DNA of 64,000 nucleotides from NCBI GenBank assembly GCA_012103255.1, contig WLXD01000001.1, positions 1-64,000 on the forward strand. Direction: 5' to 3'. Below, piece after piece: positions 16,978 through 25,784 of the stretch. Position 1 is the first letter of the stretch; each line of letters begins with the position of its first letter. Source of the DNA: Acidobacteriota bacterium (GTDB taxonomy: Bacteria > Acidobacteriota > UBA890 > WLXD01). The position numbers and the translations under genes are program-made. Below the pieces are notes generated by a model. That model saw only the letters and a program-made list of their open reading frames with translations. It was not told the origin of the DNA and searched no databases.

Positions 16978-18611
16978 CGGCTCCCACCCACCTGTCGCTC
17001 GGCACCCTGGCGTACCTGGCGGGCTGCGCGTTTATCGACCGGCAGCCGGAGGTCGGCGAGCTGGCGATGGTCGGGGTGGGGAGCCTACTGCCCGATGTGG
17101 ATACGCCGCGGTCGTTGCTGGGCAAGCTGCTGTCTCCTTTCTCGCGGCGCATCGAACGAAGGTTCGGGCACCGGACGATCACGCACAGCTTCGTGGGTCT
17201 GCTGCTGGTGGCCGCCCTGGCGCTGCCGCTGGTGCCGAGACTGGGCATAGGCCCCTGGGCCGCGCTCCTGATCGGCACCTTCGCCCACATGCTCGGCGAC
17301 ATGTGCACCAAGCAGGGCATCCAGTTCTACTGGCCCATGGCCGTGTGGGGCGTGTTCCCCATGAAGGAGCCCTACCGGCTGGCGACCGGGTCGCGGATGG
17401 AGGGCGCGGTGCTGGCGCTGAGCCTGCTCGCCAACCTCGCCGTCGGCCCCGTGGCCACCGCCGGCACCTCACGCACGCTGCACTACCTCAACCGGAGCGC
17501 CTACGGCGCCATCGACGACTACTACGAGCTCGGGCCAGGCCACAGAACGTACTTGCATCTTGAGGGAGTCTTCGCGGGATCGGAACGCAGGATCACCGGC
17601 AGGTTCCCGGTGGTTAGCGGGCTGACCCAGGCATCGCTGCTCGTGGAGTTCGACTCGGGGCTGGCGGTCGTCGGTGTGAGCGGCGACAGCCAGGTGAAGG
17701 CCCAGCGGATGTGGTTGGAGACCGGGGAACGCGTCGTCCGGCCAGAGACGGTGCTGCAGATGGATGGTCGACTGCTACGGGAGCTGGCTCCCCTGCAGCA
17801 GCGGGAGCACCGGCTCTTCGGCCGGCTGCGCTACTTCGGAGAGGTGGACCTGCGCACGCCGCCCTGGGAGTTCAGCCCGGTCCAGGTGAGCGGAGGTGAG
17901 CTCGTGCTCGAGTACGCCACCTTCGCTGACCTGCAGCGGCTGCACCTGCTCGACGTGGCGATCGCCGGGTCGGCGTTGCTGGTGGCGGAGGTGGTGGAGA
18001 TCGAGGAGCGCTACGTTCCGTTCTCCCTCGCCGCCGCCTCCGGTGTGCTGCTCATGCTGGAGTTCGAGGTCGGGGCTGACACCGATGTACTCGTGACGCC
18101 GGGGCAGCGGGTTCAGAAGGGACAGTTGCTGGCCACGAACTCGGTGAAGCTGCGCCGTGCATCGCTTCTCGAAGCGGAGCTTGAGTCGGAGAGGGAGCTC
18201 CAAGTGCAGGCGAACGCGGTGCTCGACGGGGAGCTGGCTTTGCTAGCCGATCGGCTGGCCGCGAAGCAGGGCGAGATCCGGCGGCTTCAGAGGATCGCGA
18301 CGGCGTACCGGGAGCACGCGGATCTTGGCTTCGACGCGACCGAGGTGGAGCGGCAGATCGAGGCGGTCGAGCTGGATGCGGCGGGTTTGGAACAAGCGAT
18401 CCTGGAGCTTCGAGCCACAGATGATGCGCGCCAGATCGAGCACGAGCAGCGCGTTGCCCGACTCCGGGCCGAGGTGGCAGATGTCCGTGCCGAGGCGTCG
18501 CTGCGTGCGGCTACCAGCGGGAGGATCGTGATGATCCAGAGGGAGACGGGGCGAAGGGTGCTGTTTGGGCTCAGCAGGAGTCAGACCGGTTCAAGTCGGC
18601 GGCGCCCGTGA
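16974..18611 (+). CDS. YdjM-type metal-dependent hydrolase with HlyD-like hairpin
   Basis: This 545-residue protein starts at GTG 16974, overlapping the AAA gene's TGA. Residues 1-160 carry the DUF457/YdjM signature: LLPDVDTPRS near 38, FGHRTITHS near 62 and HMLGDMCTKQG near 104, within several membrane helices. A middle all-beta region (about 180-345) follows. The C-terminus has a lipoyl-like half motif (VTPGQRVQKGQLLATNS near 380), about 125 residues of coiled coil folding back, then a second lipoyl half (AATSGRIVMI near 517). That order is exactly the layout of HlyD/AcrA membrane-fusion proteins. The fusion is unusual. It ends the three-gene cassette, suggesting an envelope-spanning partner of the AAA protein. 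Confidence 0.75.
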   Translation: MTAPTHLSLGTLAYLAGCAFIDRQPEVGELAMVGVGSLLPDVDTPRSLLGKLLSPFSRRIERRFGHRTITHSFVGLLLVAALALPLVPRLGIGPWAALLIGTFAHMLGDMCTKQGIQFYWPMAVWGVFPMKEPYRLATGSRMEGAVLALSLLANLAVGPVATAGTSRTLHYLNRSAYGAIDDYYELGPGHRTYLHLEGVFAGSERRITGRFPVVSGLTQASLLVEFDSGLAVVGVSGDSQVKAQRMWLETGERVVRPETVLQMDGRLLRELAPLQQREHRLFGRLRYFGEVDLRTPPWEFSPVQVSGGELVLEYATFADLQRLHLLDVAIAGSALLVAEVVEIEERYVPFSLAAASGVLLMLEFEVGADTDVLVTPGQRVQKGQLLATNSVKLRRASLLEAELESERELQVQANAVLDGELALLADRLAAKQGEIRRLQRIATAYREHADLGFDATEVERQIEAVELDAAGLEQAILELRATDDARQIEHEQRVARLRAEVADVRAEASLRAATSGRIVMIQRETGRRVLFGLSRSQTGSSRRRP

Positions 18612-18972
18612 CCTGTGGCCCGCTCTAGCCTCCCGGGCAGCCACCGCCACCCTCCCGCTCAGACTTGGCCTTAGGCAGCCACTCGGGTGGATTACGTGAG
18701 GGGGACGGGAAGTTGGGAACGTTCGTTCGCCGGACTCGGGCCTGAAAAACCCTGCGTCGGTGAGATGGACCCCGGCAGACCTCTCGGCACCCACTCTGGC
18801 GAAGGAAGTGCCAAACCGCCGATGCTCGCTTTCAAGCCCAAGACTTGTCTTGCGTGATCAAGGGTCGCAAAACCGTTGCGCTTGAGGTTCGTGAAGCGAC
18901 TGGCAGTGGCGACAGTTCACTCCGGAGGTCGGTTCCTGAGGGACCAGCATCACAGGGCAAGGAAGGCGGCGA
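18612..18972. other. Intergenic region after the cassette
   Basis: About 360 bases hold no supported gene. On the minus strand, 18855-18920 encodes a short cysteine-containing stretch (GVNCRHCQSLHEPQAQRFC) without a start, possibly a remnant. A mobile-element boundary could lie here, but I found no matching repeat at the left side of the cassette other than the 14424 copy. Confidence 0.4.
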
Positions 18973-20308
18973 ATGGTCGACGGCAAGGGTTGGAAGCGGG
19001 CGCGGCTCATTCCTGTGGCAGGGATCGCTGGCGACCGGGAGGCGGAGCAGCGAGCGACTTCCGCCCTACTGGCGGTTCTCTGCGTTGTTCGCGATCTGTC
19101 GCTGGAGGTGCTTACGCCGCTCGGCGCGTCGTCTGCGGCAAAGGCAACCGTAGAGGCGTTCACGGAGGTAAACCTCACGGCTCAGGGAAAGAGCGTCCGT
19201 CCAGACGGCGTGATTCGAGTGAGCTACGGGAAGCGCGTATTCACGACGCTCGTCGAGGTTAAGACCGGGACCAATGAACTCGGCGCCGATCAGGTCAATG
19301 CGTACTGGCAGGCAGCTCGCGAAGCGCGGTTCGATCACGTCCTAACGATTTCCAATCAGATAACAGCCGCCGGTACCCACCCGGTACGTGGTCTACGCGT
19401 CCAGAAGAACTCACCAGTGCAGGTGAGCCACCTGTCGTGGACACGCATCCTGGCGACCGCGTTGCGGTTGAAAAACCACACCGGCGTAGATGACCCCGAA
19501 CAGGCTTGGATACTCGAAGAACTGGTGAGGTATCTCCAACACGATGCCTCGGGAGTGTTGCCGCTCAGCGACATGGGCACCTCGTGGACATCGATTCGCG
19601 ACGCGGCGCGCGCGGGAAACCTTGAACAGTCGCACTGCTGGCCTGCGAGATCTCGCGAGACGGATTGACGAGATCCACTCGTTCGCGGCCCTGATGCTGT
19701 CTACCGAGATCGGGGAAGACGTTCATGTGCTCTACCCGAAGTCATGCCGTGACAGATCCGACCGGATCGATGCCTTTGTGAAGGCCATGATTGGGGGAAC
19801 AACGATTGGCGGGCGACTCCGTATTCCGAACACGGTGGGGGACATATCGACCGAAATCGACCTCCGGGCGCAGCAACTCGTGGCGAGTGTTGAGGTCATG
19901 GCACCTGTCGACAAGAAAGCACGTGGTCGCGTCGGGTGGATCACCCGACAGCTTCGGAAAGCGGAGGGTGAAGTGATCGTAGAGGCGTTCCCGAAGAACG
20001 CACGCATCCCGAAGGTCGCTTCGCTGGACGCCGCTCTCGGTGATCCTGGAATGTTGTTGGGCGAGGAACGAGCGGAGCCACATCGCTTTGTGGTGAAGCG
20101 GCGCGTGGCGATGCCGCATGGTCGGAGAGCCACCGCTCGTAAGCCCGGGTTCATTGACGGCTATATGGCGTTGTTGGCGGACTTCTACGAGGGCGTGGTA
20201 CAGAATCTCGTTCCGTGGCAGCCTCCCGCGCCCAAACGGAAGTCAGGGTCGGAGTCGCGAGAGCCAGAGGTCACACACGACGACTGGGTGTGGTCCCCGC
20301 CTGACTAG
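18973..20308 (+). CDS. PD-(D/E)XK-like nuclease-domain protein, frameshifted
   Basis: The N-terminal half reads from ATG 18973 and stops at 19668, but the next frame continues from about 19635 (GLRDLARRIDEIHSFAAL) to 20308, giving about 445 residues once a one-base shift near 19635 is allowed. Residues about 77-115 contain RPDGVIRV and then VEVKTGTNELGADQVNAYW, which is the D...ExK core of PD-(D/E)XK nucleases. The C-terminal half has an alpha/beta domain (EIDLRAQQLVASVEVMAP, WITRQL) of unknown role and a basic tail. It precedes an HNH nuclease gene, so a defence or DNA-processing role is plausible. No methylase is present. Confidence 0.68.
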
Positions 20309-20355
20309 GAGGCGATGGTGCTAGTCAAACCGCGACAACAAGTCAGGCATCAGCC

Positions 20356-21279
20356 ATGAGCGAGATCCAGGACCCGCATGTTCGACTGGCGGCCTTCGAG
20401 TGGCTTCGGCACCAGATCGATATCCGCGGCGACGATGTCTTGCCGTGGAAGCTGATCGCGCAGGGCTTCGAGTTCAAGGGGCGGCGCGTGCCGCTCGTGA
20501 GCCAGCAGGGGATCTTCAAACCGGCGGTTTGTGACCTGCCGATCTCGATCCGCACGAGCCTGAAGGGGCCGTACGACGACAGTCAGCTCGACGCGCAGGG
20601 CCGCTTCCGCTACGCATACCGCGGCACGGATCCCGCCCACCGCGACAACGCCGGGTTGCGGCTCGCAATGGAGCGCCGCGTTCCGCTCATCTACTTCTTC
20701 GGAGTCGTGGAGGGCCGGTACCTGACCGCGTTCCCCGTTTATGTGGAACACGACGATCCGGGCGAGCTCGCGTTCACGATCGCGGTAGACGATGCGAGCA
20801 GCGCGGGCGAGAACATCGGTGACGAAATCGATCGCCTCTCCGTGGCCGAGCCCGAGGCTGAGTCCCGCAGGATCTACGTGACCGGTACCTTCCGGCGACG
20901 TCTTCACCAAAGAAGCTTCAGAGAAAGGGTGCTCGCGGCGTACCGACGCCAGTGCGCGCTGTGCCGACCGCGACACGAAGAGCTGCTCGAAGCGGCGCAC
21001 ATCATCCCAGACTCGGAACGCGGTGAGCCTGTGGTGTCCAACGGCCTGTCGCTGTGCAAGATCCACCACGCGGCATACGACCGCGGATTCATCGGGGTCC
21101 GGCCAGATCGGATCGTTGAGGTGCGGTCGGATCTCCTGGAAGAGGAGGACGGACCCATGCTCCGCCACGGCCTTCAGGGGATGCACGGACAACGCATTCA
21201 CATTCCGCGGAGGGCGGGGGACCAACCGGATCCCGAGGCGCTCGCCCGGCGCTACGCGCGGTTTGTGGCCGGCGCCTGA
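20356..21279 (+). CDS. McrA-like HNH endonuclease
   Basis: This 307-residue protein has two parts. Residues 1-170 are an alpha/beta domain seen in a family of standalone HNH proteins (LPWKLIAQGFEFKGRRVPLV, QQGIFKPAV) and may be a SRA/PUA-like DNA-reading domain. Residues 185-307 hold the HNH nuclease: CALC near 200, EAAHIIP near 213, NGLSLCKIHHAAYDRGF near 229, with two zinc-binding cysteine pairs. This arrangement is typical of type IV restriction enzymes that cut modified DNA. Without a companion methylase, modified-DNA restriction is the most likely role. It follows the PD-(D/E)XK gene by about 45 bases. Confidence 0.8.
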   Translation: MSEIQDPHVRLAAFEWLRHQIDIRGDDVLPWKLIAQGFEFKGRRVPLVSQQGIFKPAVCDLPISIRTSLKGPYDDSQLDAQGRFRYAYRGTDPAHRDNAGLRLAMERRVPLIYFFGVVEGRYLTAFPVYVEHDDPGELAFTIAVDDASSAGENIGDEIDRLSVAEPEAESRRIYVTGTFRRRLHQRSFRERVLAAYRRQCALCRPRHEELLEAAHIIPDSERGEPVVSNGLSLCKIHHAAYDRGFIGVRPDRIVEVRSDLLEEEDGPMLRHGLQGMHGQRIHIPRRAGDQPDPEALARRYARFVAGA

Positions 21280-21284
21280 GTCAA

Positions 21285-21395
21285 TCAGCTCGCGCCCAGC
21301 CGAGGGTCGAACCGCCAGGGCAGCGGGGCGCCGACTTTCACCTTGGCCAGATCCGGGTGAGTCACGTTGATGAGGTAGTTCGTGCTGCGACCCTT
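21285..21395 (-). pseudogene. C-terminal remnant of a RES-like toxin gene
   Basis: The minus strand encodes about 36 codons ending in TGA at 21285-21287, with the pattern RSTNYLINVTHPDLAKV and then WRFDPRLGAS. The NPxHPD-like stretch followed by FDPRL is typical of the end of RES-domain toxins. The frame is interrupted just upstream by stops, so only the 3' tail survives. The rest of 21280-21614 shows no other gene. Confidence 0.4.
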
Positions 21396-21614
21396 GTCGG
21401 CCGTTTGGCTTCAAGAGATAGGCCATATGTCTCATCGATCTTTACACCGTTTCGCTTCGCGGACGGCGTGCGGTTTGCGACGCCGCCTGGAACACCGGGC
21501 GTCGCTGGCCGTCTCTCCAGCACTGAGAGTCGGGCGTCGGTGCCGTCGGGCGCATCTCGGCAGGCGAGCACAGCTTGGACGTCGGCTCGCAAAGAACCGT
21601 TTTCTTTTGTGATA

Positions 21615-21815
21615 ATGTTTATGAGCAAGATTCGAGCCGGCGGATACGTCTTCGTCACATGGGTCGCGGACCACCCGCCCCCACACGTCCACGTCTACCG
21701 GGACAACCGGCTGGTGGTGAAGTGGGATCTCGAGAGCAACACCCCGCTCAAGGGCCGTCCAAACCGCAGGATCTTGAAGCTCATCGAACGGTTGAGGCAA
21801 GAAGGCAGGCTATGA
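21615..21815 (+). CDS. DUF4160 protein of a toxin-antitoxin-like pair
   Basis: This protein has about 66 residues; ATG 21615 and ATG 21621 are both possible starts. It matches DUF4160 (ADHPPPHVHVYRDNRLVVKWDL), a tiny domain almost always next to a DUF2442 gene. Its stop overlaps the ATG of the following gene (ATGA). The conserved HPPPHVHV histidines are all present. The pair is widely regarded as a candidate toxin-antitoxin module, but its biochemistry is not established. Confidence 0.75.
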   Translation: MFMSKIRAGGYVFVTWVADHPPPHVHVYRDNRLVVKWDLESNTPLKGRPNRRILKLIERLRQEGRL

Positions 21816-22303
21816 AGGACTACAGCGTTCGCACCGTCTCCTTCAACAACCACAAGCGCGTCTTCTCTGTTCGCGTTTCCGGCCGACCAGACGAGGAGTA
21901 CTTGGTTCCTTACCGCTTCGTCGGACTCGACGAGTTGGTTGAAACCGTGGCGCCCGATGAGGAGATCGGCAACCACGGCTTCACGTGGCGGGCACGCTCC
22001 GGTGGCGAGGGCACGATGCTCGCCGAGCAGGTGCTGCACATGCATCGGGACCCCGAGGTGATCCGGACACACCTACTGCATGAACTCAGCGTCCGCGCGG
22101 AGCGACTTCGTCAGGATCGCGGCATCAGCGCCGCGGTTCTGGCGGAACTGTCCGGCACCACCCCTGCGCGCGTCTGCCACTTGCTCAAGCCCAACACCTA
22201 CAAGAACAAGTCGGTCTGGGCGATGCTCCGCCTGCTGATCGTGTTGGGCGACGACATCGACCAGCGCCTGCTAGACGCGGTCAATGCGAGCGATGCGGCC
22301 TAG
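21812..22303 (+). CDS. DUF2442-like/HTH partner of DUF4160 protein
   Basis: This 163-residue protein is coupled to the DUF4160 gene by an ATGA overlap. Residues 1-60 are a beta-rich N-terminal domain in the position of DUF2442. Residues about 90-150 contain an XRE-like helix-turn-helix (RAERLRQDRGISAAVLAEL, then TPARVCHLLKPNTYKN). It is therefore probably the DNA-binding antitoxin and autoregulator of the module. The next gene, on the same strand, starts 100 bases downstream and is unrelated. Confidence 0.65.
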   Translation: MKDYSVRTVSFNNHKRVFSVRVSGRPDEEYLVPYRFVGLDELVETVAPDEEIGNHGFTWRARSGGEGTMLAEQVLHMHRDPEVIRTHLLHELSVRAERLRQDRGISAAVLAELSGTTPARVCHLLKPNTYKNKSVWAMLRLLIVLGDDIDQRLLDAVNASDAA

Positions 22304-22403
22304 CCGGCCGCACGTCCACGGGCCCTGTCGCCCTCGCCCCACGAGACGTAGAGTTCCCGTCACCACCCTTTCGAAATCCGCCCAACTCCCCTGGGACGCA
22401 CCC

Positions 22404-25400
22404 ATGCATCGATCTCTTCTTGCCTACCGTTTGCTCGGCGCCTTCGCGCTAGCCGCCCTCCTTTTCACCGCCCTCCCCGCTGAGGCCCAGATCGACGCCC
22501 GGATGCTGCGTTTCCCGGACGTGTCCGAGACGCATATCTCGTTCGTCTACGCCGGCGACATCTGGATCGTTCCCAAGGAAGGCGGCATCGCGCGGCGGCT
22601 GAGCACGCCCACCGGTGAGGAGCAGTTCCCGCGGTTCTCGCCCGATGGGCAGTACATCGCGTACTCGGCCAACTACGACGGCAACATCGATGTGTACGCC
22701 GTGCCCGCGTTTGGTGGGCAGGTGCGGCGGGTGACGCACCATCCGATGGGCGATCGCATGCTCGACTGGGTACCGACTACCACTTCATCCGATGGGGCGG
22801 CGATTCTTTATGCCTCCGGTATGACTTCCGAGAAGAACCGCTTTTCGAAGCTGTTTACCGTGCCCATGAACGGCGGCCTGCCGACTCAGCTTCCCGTGCC
22901 CTACGGCGAGTTCGGCACCATCTCGCCCGACGGCAACACGCTGGCCTACATGCCCATCAGCCGCGACTTCCGTACCTGGAAGCGCTACCGCGGCGGCATG
23001 GCGCCCGAGATCTGGCTGTTCGACCTGAACGACTACAGCGCCACCAACATCAGCCAGTCGGACGCCAACGACGGGCACCCGATGTTCCACGGCTCGACGC
23101 TGTATTTCATGAGCGACCGCGACGAGCTCAAGCGCAACAACATCTGGGCCTACAACACGGCCACCGGGGACTCGCGCCAGGTCACCAACTTCACCGACTT
23201 CGACGTGCGCTTCCCCGCCATTGGCCCGGAAGAGATCGTCTTCGAGGCGGGCGGACGCCTCTACCTGCTCGACCTCGACACCGAGCAGACGCGTGAGGTG
23301 CAGGTGGAAGTGGTAACCGACCGCTCCACGCTGAAGCCGCGCACCGAGAACGTGGCCGGCCTGATCGCCAGCGCCGATATCTCGCCCTCGGGCAAGCGCG
23401 TGATGTTCGAGGCCCGCGGCGACATCTTCTCCGTGCCTGCCGAGAACGGCGTGACCCGCAACCTCACACGCACCTCGGGCGTGGCCGAGCGCTCCCCCGA
23501 GTGGTCGCCCGATGGCGCCTGGGTGGCCTACTTCTCGGACGCTTCGGGCGAGTACGAGCTCGTGCTGCGCGCCTCCGACGGCTCCGGCGACGAGCGCACC
23601 GTCACCGCCCTCGGCGAGGGCTTCCGCTACACCCCCTACTGGTCGCCCGACTCCACCAAGCTGGCGTTCATCGACCAGGCGATGGTGATCCGCGTGTATG
23701 ACGTGGACGCCGACACGATCACCGAGGTCGACCAGAGTACGGTGTGGATGGGTCACGGCGGCGTGGCCAACTTCCGGCCCAGCTGGTCGCACGACTCGCG
23801 CTGGCTCGCCTACTCGTTTGCCATCGCCAACCAGCACAACGCGGTGTTCCTGTTTGACACCGACTCGGGCGAGCGCCACCAGGTGACGAGCGGTTTCTAC
23901 GGCGAGCGCAGTCCCGCGTTCGACCCCGAAGGCCGTTACCTCTACGTGCTCACCAGCCGCAGCCTGTCGCCGAGCTACAGCAACTTCGACAACTCCTTCA
24001 TCTACGCCAACTCCACCCAGGTGGCGGCGATTTCGCTGCGCAACGACGTGCCCTCCCCGCTCGCTCCCCGCAATGACGAGGAGCCGATGCCAGAGGGTGA
24101 CGACGATGCGGGGGACTCGGACTCCGAGGGCGACTCGGACTCCGACGCCGATGGCGACATGGGCGCCGACGAGGACGCCGAGGCGAGCGACGACTCCGCT
24201 GACGACGACGGCCTCCAGATCGGCCTCGAAGGCTTCGAGAGCCGGCTCGTGCTGCTGCCTCCCCAGGCTGGCAACTACAACAGCCTGCAGGCCACCTCGA
24301 ACGGCCCGGTGTACGTGCGCAACCCGCGCACCGGCTCGGGCGGTGGTGGTTCGCACCTGATGATGTGGAACCTCGACGATCGCGAGGAAGCCACGATCCT
24401 CGAGAACGTCGGCGGCTACGACCTGTCGGCCGACGGCTGCAAGGCGCTGGTGGTGTCGCGCGGCCGCTTCGGCGTGATCAACGTGCGCGCCGGCGCCCGC
24501 ATCGACCCGGCCGTCGACACCTCCAACCTCGAGCTCGTGGTCGATCCGCCGGCCGAGTGGCGGCAGATCTACAACGACGTCTTCCGCCTCTTCCGCGACT
24601 ACTTCTACGTGGCCAACATGCACGGGGTCGACTGGGAGAGCCTGGGCGAGCGCTACAGCGCCCTGCTCAACGACGTGGTCACGCGCTGGGACCTGAGCTT
24701 CGTGATCAACGAGCTGATCGCCGAACTCAACGCCGGCCACGCCTACAACCGTGGTGCCGGTGATGTGGAGCGCGCCGAGACCCGCAACGTGGGTCTGCTC
24801 GGTGCCGACTATGAGGTCGACCAGGGTCACTACCGCATCGCGCGCATCATCGAAGGTGCGCCGTGGGATGCGTCCGAGGTCCGCTCGCCGCTGGCCGCCC
24901 CCGGCCTCGGTGTGAGCGCAGGCGACTACATCCTCGCCGTGAACGGCGTGCCGATGGAGACTTCGCGCGATCCGTGGTCGTACTTCCAGGGCATGGCGCG
25001 CGAGACGGTGGAGCTCACCGTCAACAGCGCGCCCACGACGGACGGCTCCCGCTCGGTGCTCGTCGACACGCTCGCCAGCGAGGGCCGACTGCGCAACCTC
25101 GCCTGGATCGACGCCAACCGCCGCCGCGTACTCGAGGCCACCGACGGCCGCGTGGGCTACGTCTACGTGCCCGACACCGGCCAGGGCGGCCAGACCGAAC
25201 TGATGCGCCAGTGGGCCGCGCAGATCCACATGGAAGGCCTCGTCATCGACGAGCGCTTCAACTCCGGCGGCCAGATCCCCGACCGCTTCGTCGAGAAGCT
25301 CAACCGCCCGCTCTACAGCTACTGGGGCGTGCGCGACGGCAACTCCTGGCAGTGGCCCCCGGTGTCGCACCCGGGCCCGAAGGTGATGCTGATCAACGGT

Positions 25401-25754
25401 TGGTCGGGCTCCGGCGGTGACGCCTTCCCTTACTTCTTCCGCGAAGCCGGCATCGGCCCCCTGATCGGCACCCGCACCTGGGGCGGCCTGATCGGCATCT
25501 CCGGCGTCCCCGGCCTCATCGACGGCGGCGCCGTGTCCGTGCCCACCTTCGGCATCTACGACCTCGCAGGCAACTGGATCATCGAAGGCTACGGCGTCGA
25601 CCCGGACATCGAAGTCATCGACGACCCCTCACAGCTGGCCCAGGGCACCGACCCCCAGCTGGAAGCGGCGATTGCAGAGGTGATGAGGTTGATGGAGGCG
25701 AACCCGTTCACGAGGACGCCGAAGCCAGCGGATCCGGATAGGTCGGATCAGTAG
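22404..25754 (+). CDS. Tricorn-type S41 peptidase
   Basis: This protein has 1116 residues. The ATG at 22404 starts a clear signal peptide (LLGAFALAALLFTALPAEAQ); the frame is open further upstream without any signal. Residues 30-680 form two beta-propellers with repeats such as PRFSPDGQYIAYSANYDGN and SPEWSPDGAWVAYFSD, as in tricorn protease. A very acidic Asp/Glu/Ser insert lies at about 559-605. The C1 helical region carries ELNAGHAY (conserved His), followed by a PDZ domain (GDYILAVNGV, about 790-870) and the S41 domain with GWSGSGGDAF, where the catalytic Ser is near residue 1003. It probably degrades peptides in the periplasm. It has no operon partner. Confidence 0.93.
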   Translation: MHRSLLAYRLLGAFALAALLFTALPAEAQIDARMLRFPDVSETHISFVYAGDIWIVPKEGGIARRLSTPTGEEQFPRFSPDGQYIAYSANYDGNIDVYAVPAFGGQVRRVTHHPMGDRMLDWVPTTTSSDGAAILYASGMTSEKNRFSKLFTVPMNGGLPTQLPVPYGEFGTISPDGNTLAYMPISRDFRTWKRYRGGMAPEIWLFDLNDYSATNISQSDANDGHPMFHGSTLYFMSDRDELKRNNIWAYNTATGDSRQVTNFTDFDVRFPAIGPEEIVFEAGGRLYLLDLDTEQTREVQVEVVTDRSTLKPRTENVAGLIASADISPSGKRVMFEARGDIFSVPAENGVTRNLTRTSGVAERSPEWSPDGAWVAYFSDASGEYELVLRASDGSGDERTVTALGEGFRYTPYWSPDSTKLAFIDQAMVIRVYDVDADTITEVDQSTVWMGHGGVANFRPSWSHDSRWLAYSFAIANQHNAVFLFDTDSGERHQVTSGFYGERSPAFDPEGRYLYVLTSRSLSPSYSNFDNSFIYANSTQVAAISLRNDVPSPLAPRNDEEPMPEGDDDAGDSDSEGDSDSDADGDMGADEDAEASDDSADDDGLQIGLEGFESRLVLLPPQAGNYNSLQATSNGPVYVRNPRTGSGGGGSHLMMWNLDDREEATILENVGGYDLSADGCKALVVSRGRFGVINVRAGARIDPAVDTSNLELVVDPPAEWRQIYNDVFRLFRDYFYVANMHGVDWESLGERYSALLNDVVTRWDLSFVINELIAELNAGHAYNRGAGDVERAETRNVGLLGADYEVDQGHYRIARIIEGAPWDASEVRSPLAAPGLGVSAGDYILAVNGVPMETSRDPWSYFQGMARETVELTVNSAPTTDGSRSVLVDTLASEGRLRNLAWIDANRRRVLEATDGRVGYVYVPDTGQGGQTELMRQWAAQIHMEGLVIDERFNSGGQIPDRFVEKLNRPLYSYWGVRDGNSWQWPPVSHPGPKVMLINGWSGSGGDAFPYFFREAGIGPLIGTRTWGGLIGISGVPGLIDGGAVSVPTFGIYDLAGNWIIEGYGVDPDIEVIDDPSQLAQGTDPQLEAAIAEVMRLMEANPFTRTPKPADPDRSDQ

Positions 25755-25784
25755 TAACGGTCGTCGCATTGGCGCTGTGGTCGG

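Noticed and set aside
14424-18611. Complete integrative element or prophage
   Set aside because: No integrase, att-like repeat pair at the right edge, or phage structural genes are visible, so only a cassette is claimed.
20350-21435. 361-codon minus-strand frame over the HNH gene
   Set aside because: Antisense shadow of a conserved nuclease gene. Only the short RES-like tail at 21285-21395, in another frame, is kept as a possible remnant.
22785-25370. 861-codon open frame on the minus strand inside the tricorn peptidase gene
   Set aside because: It is fully antisense to a gene with clear domains, is rich in His/Val/Ala as expected of a mirror frame in GC-rich DNA, and has no recognisable motif or ribosome binding site.
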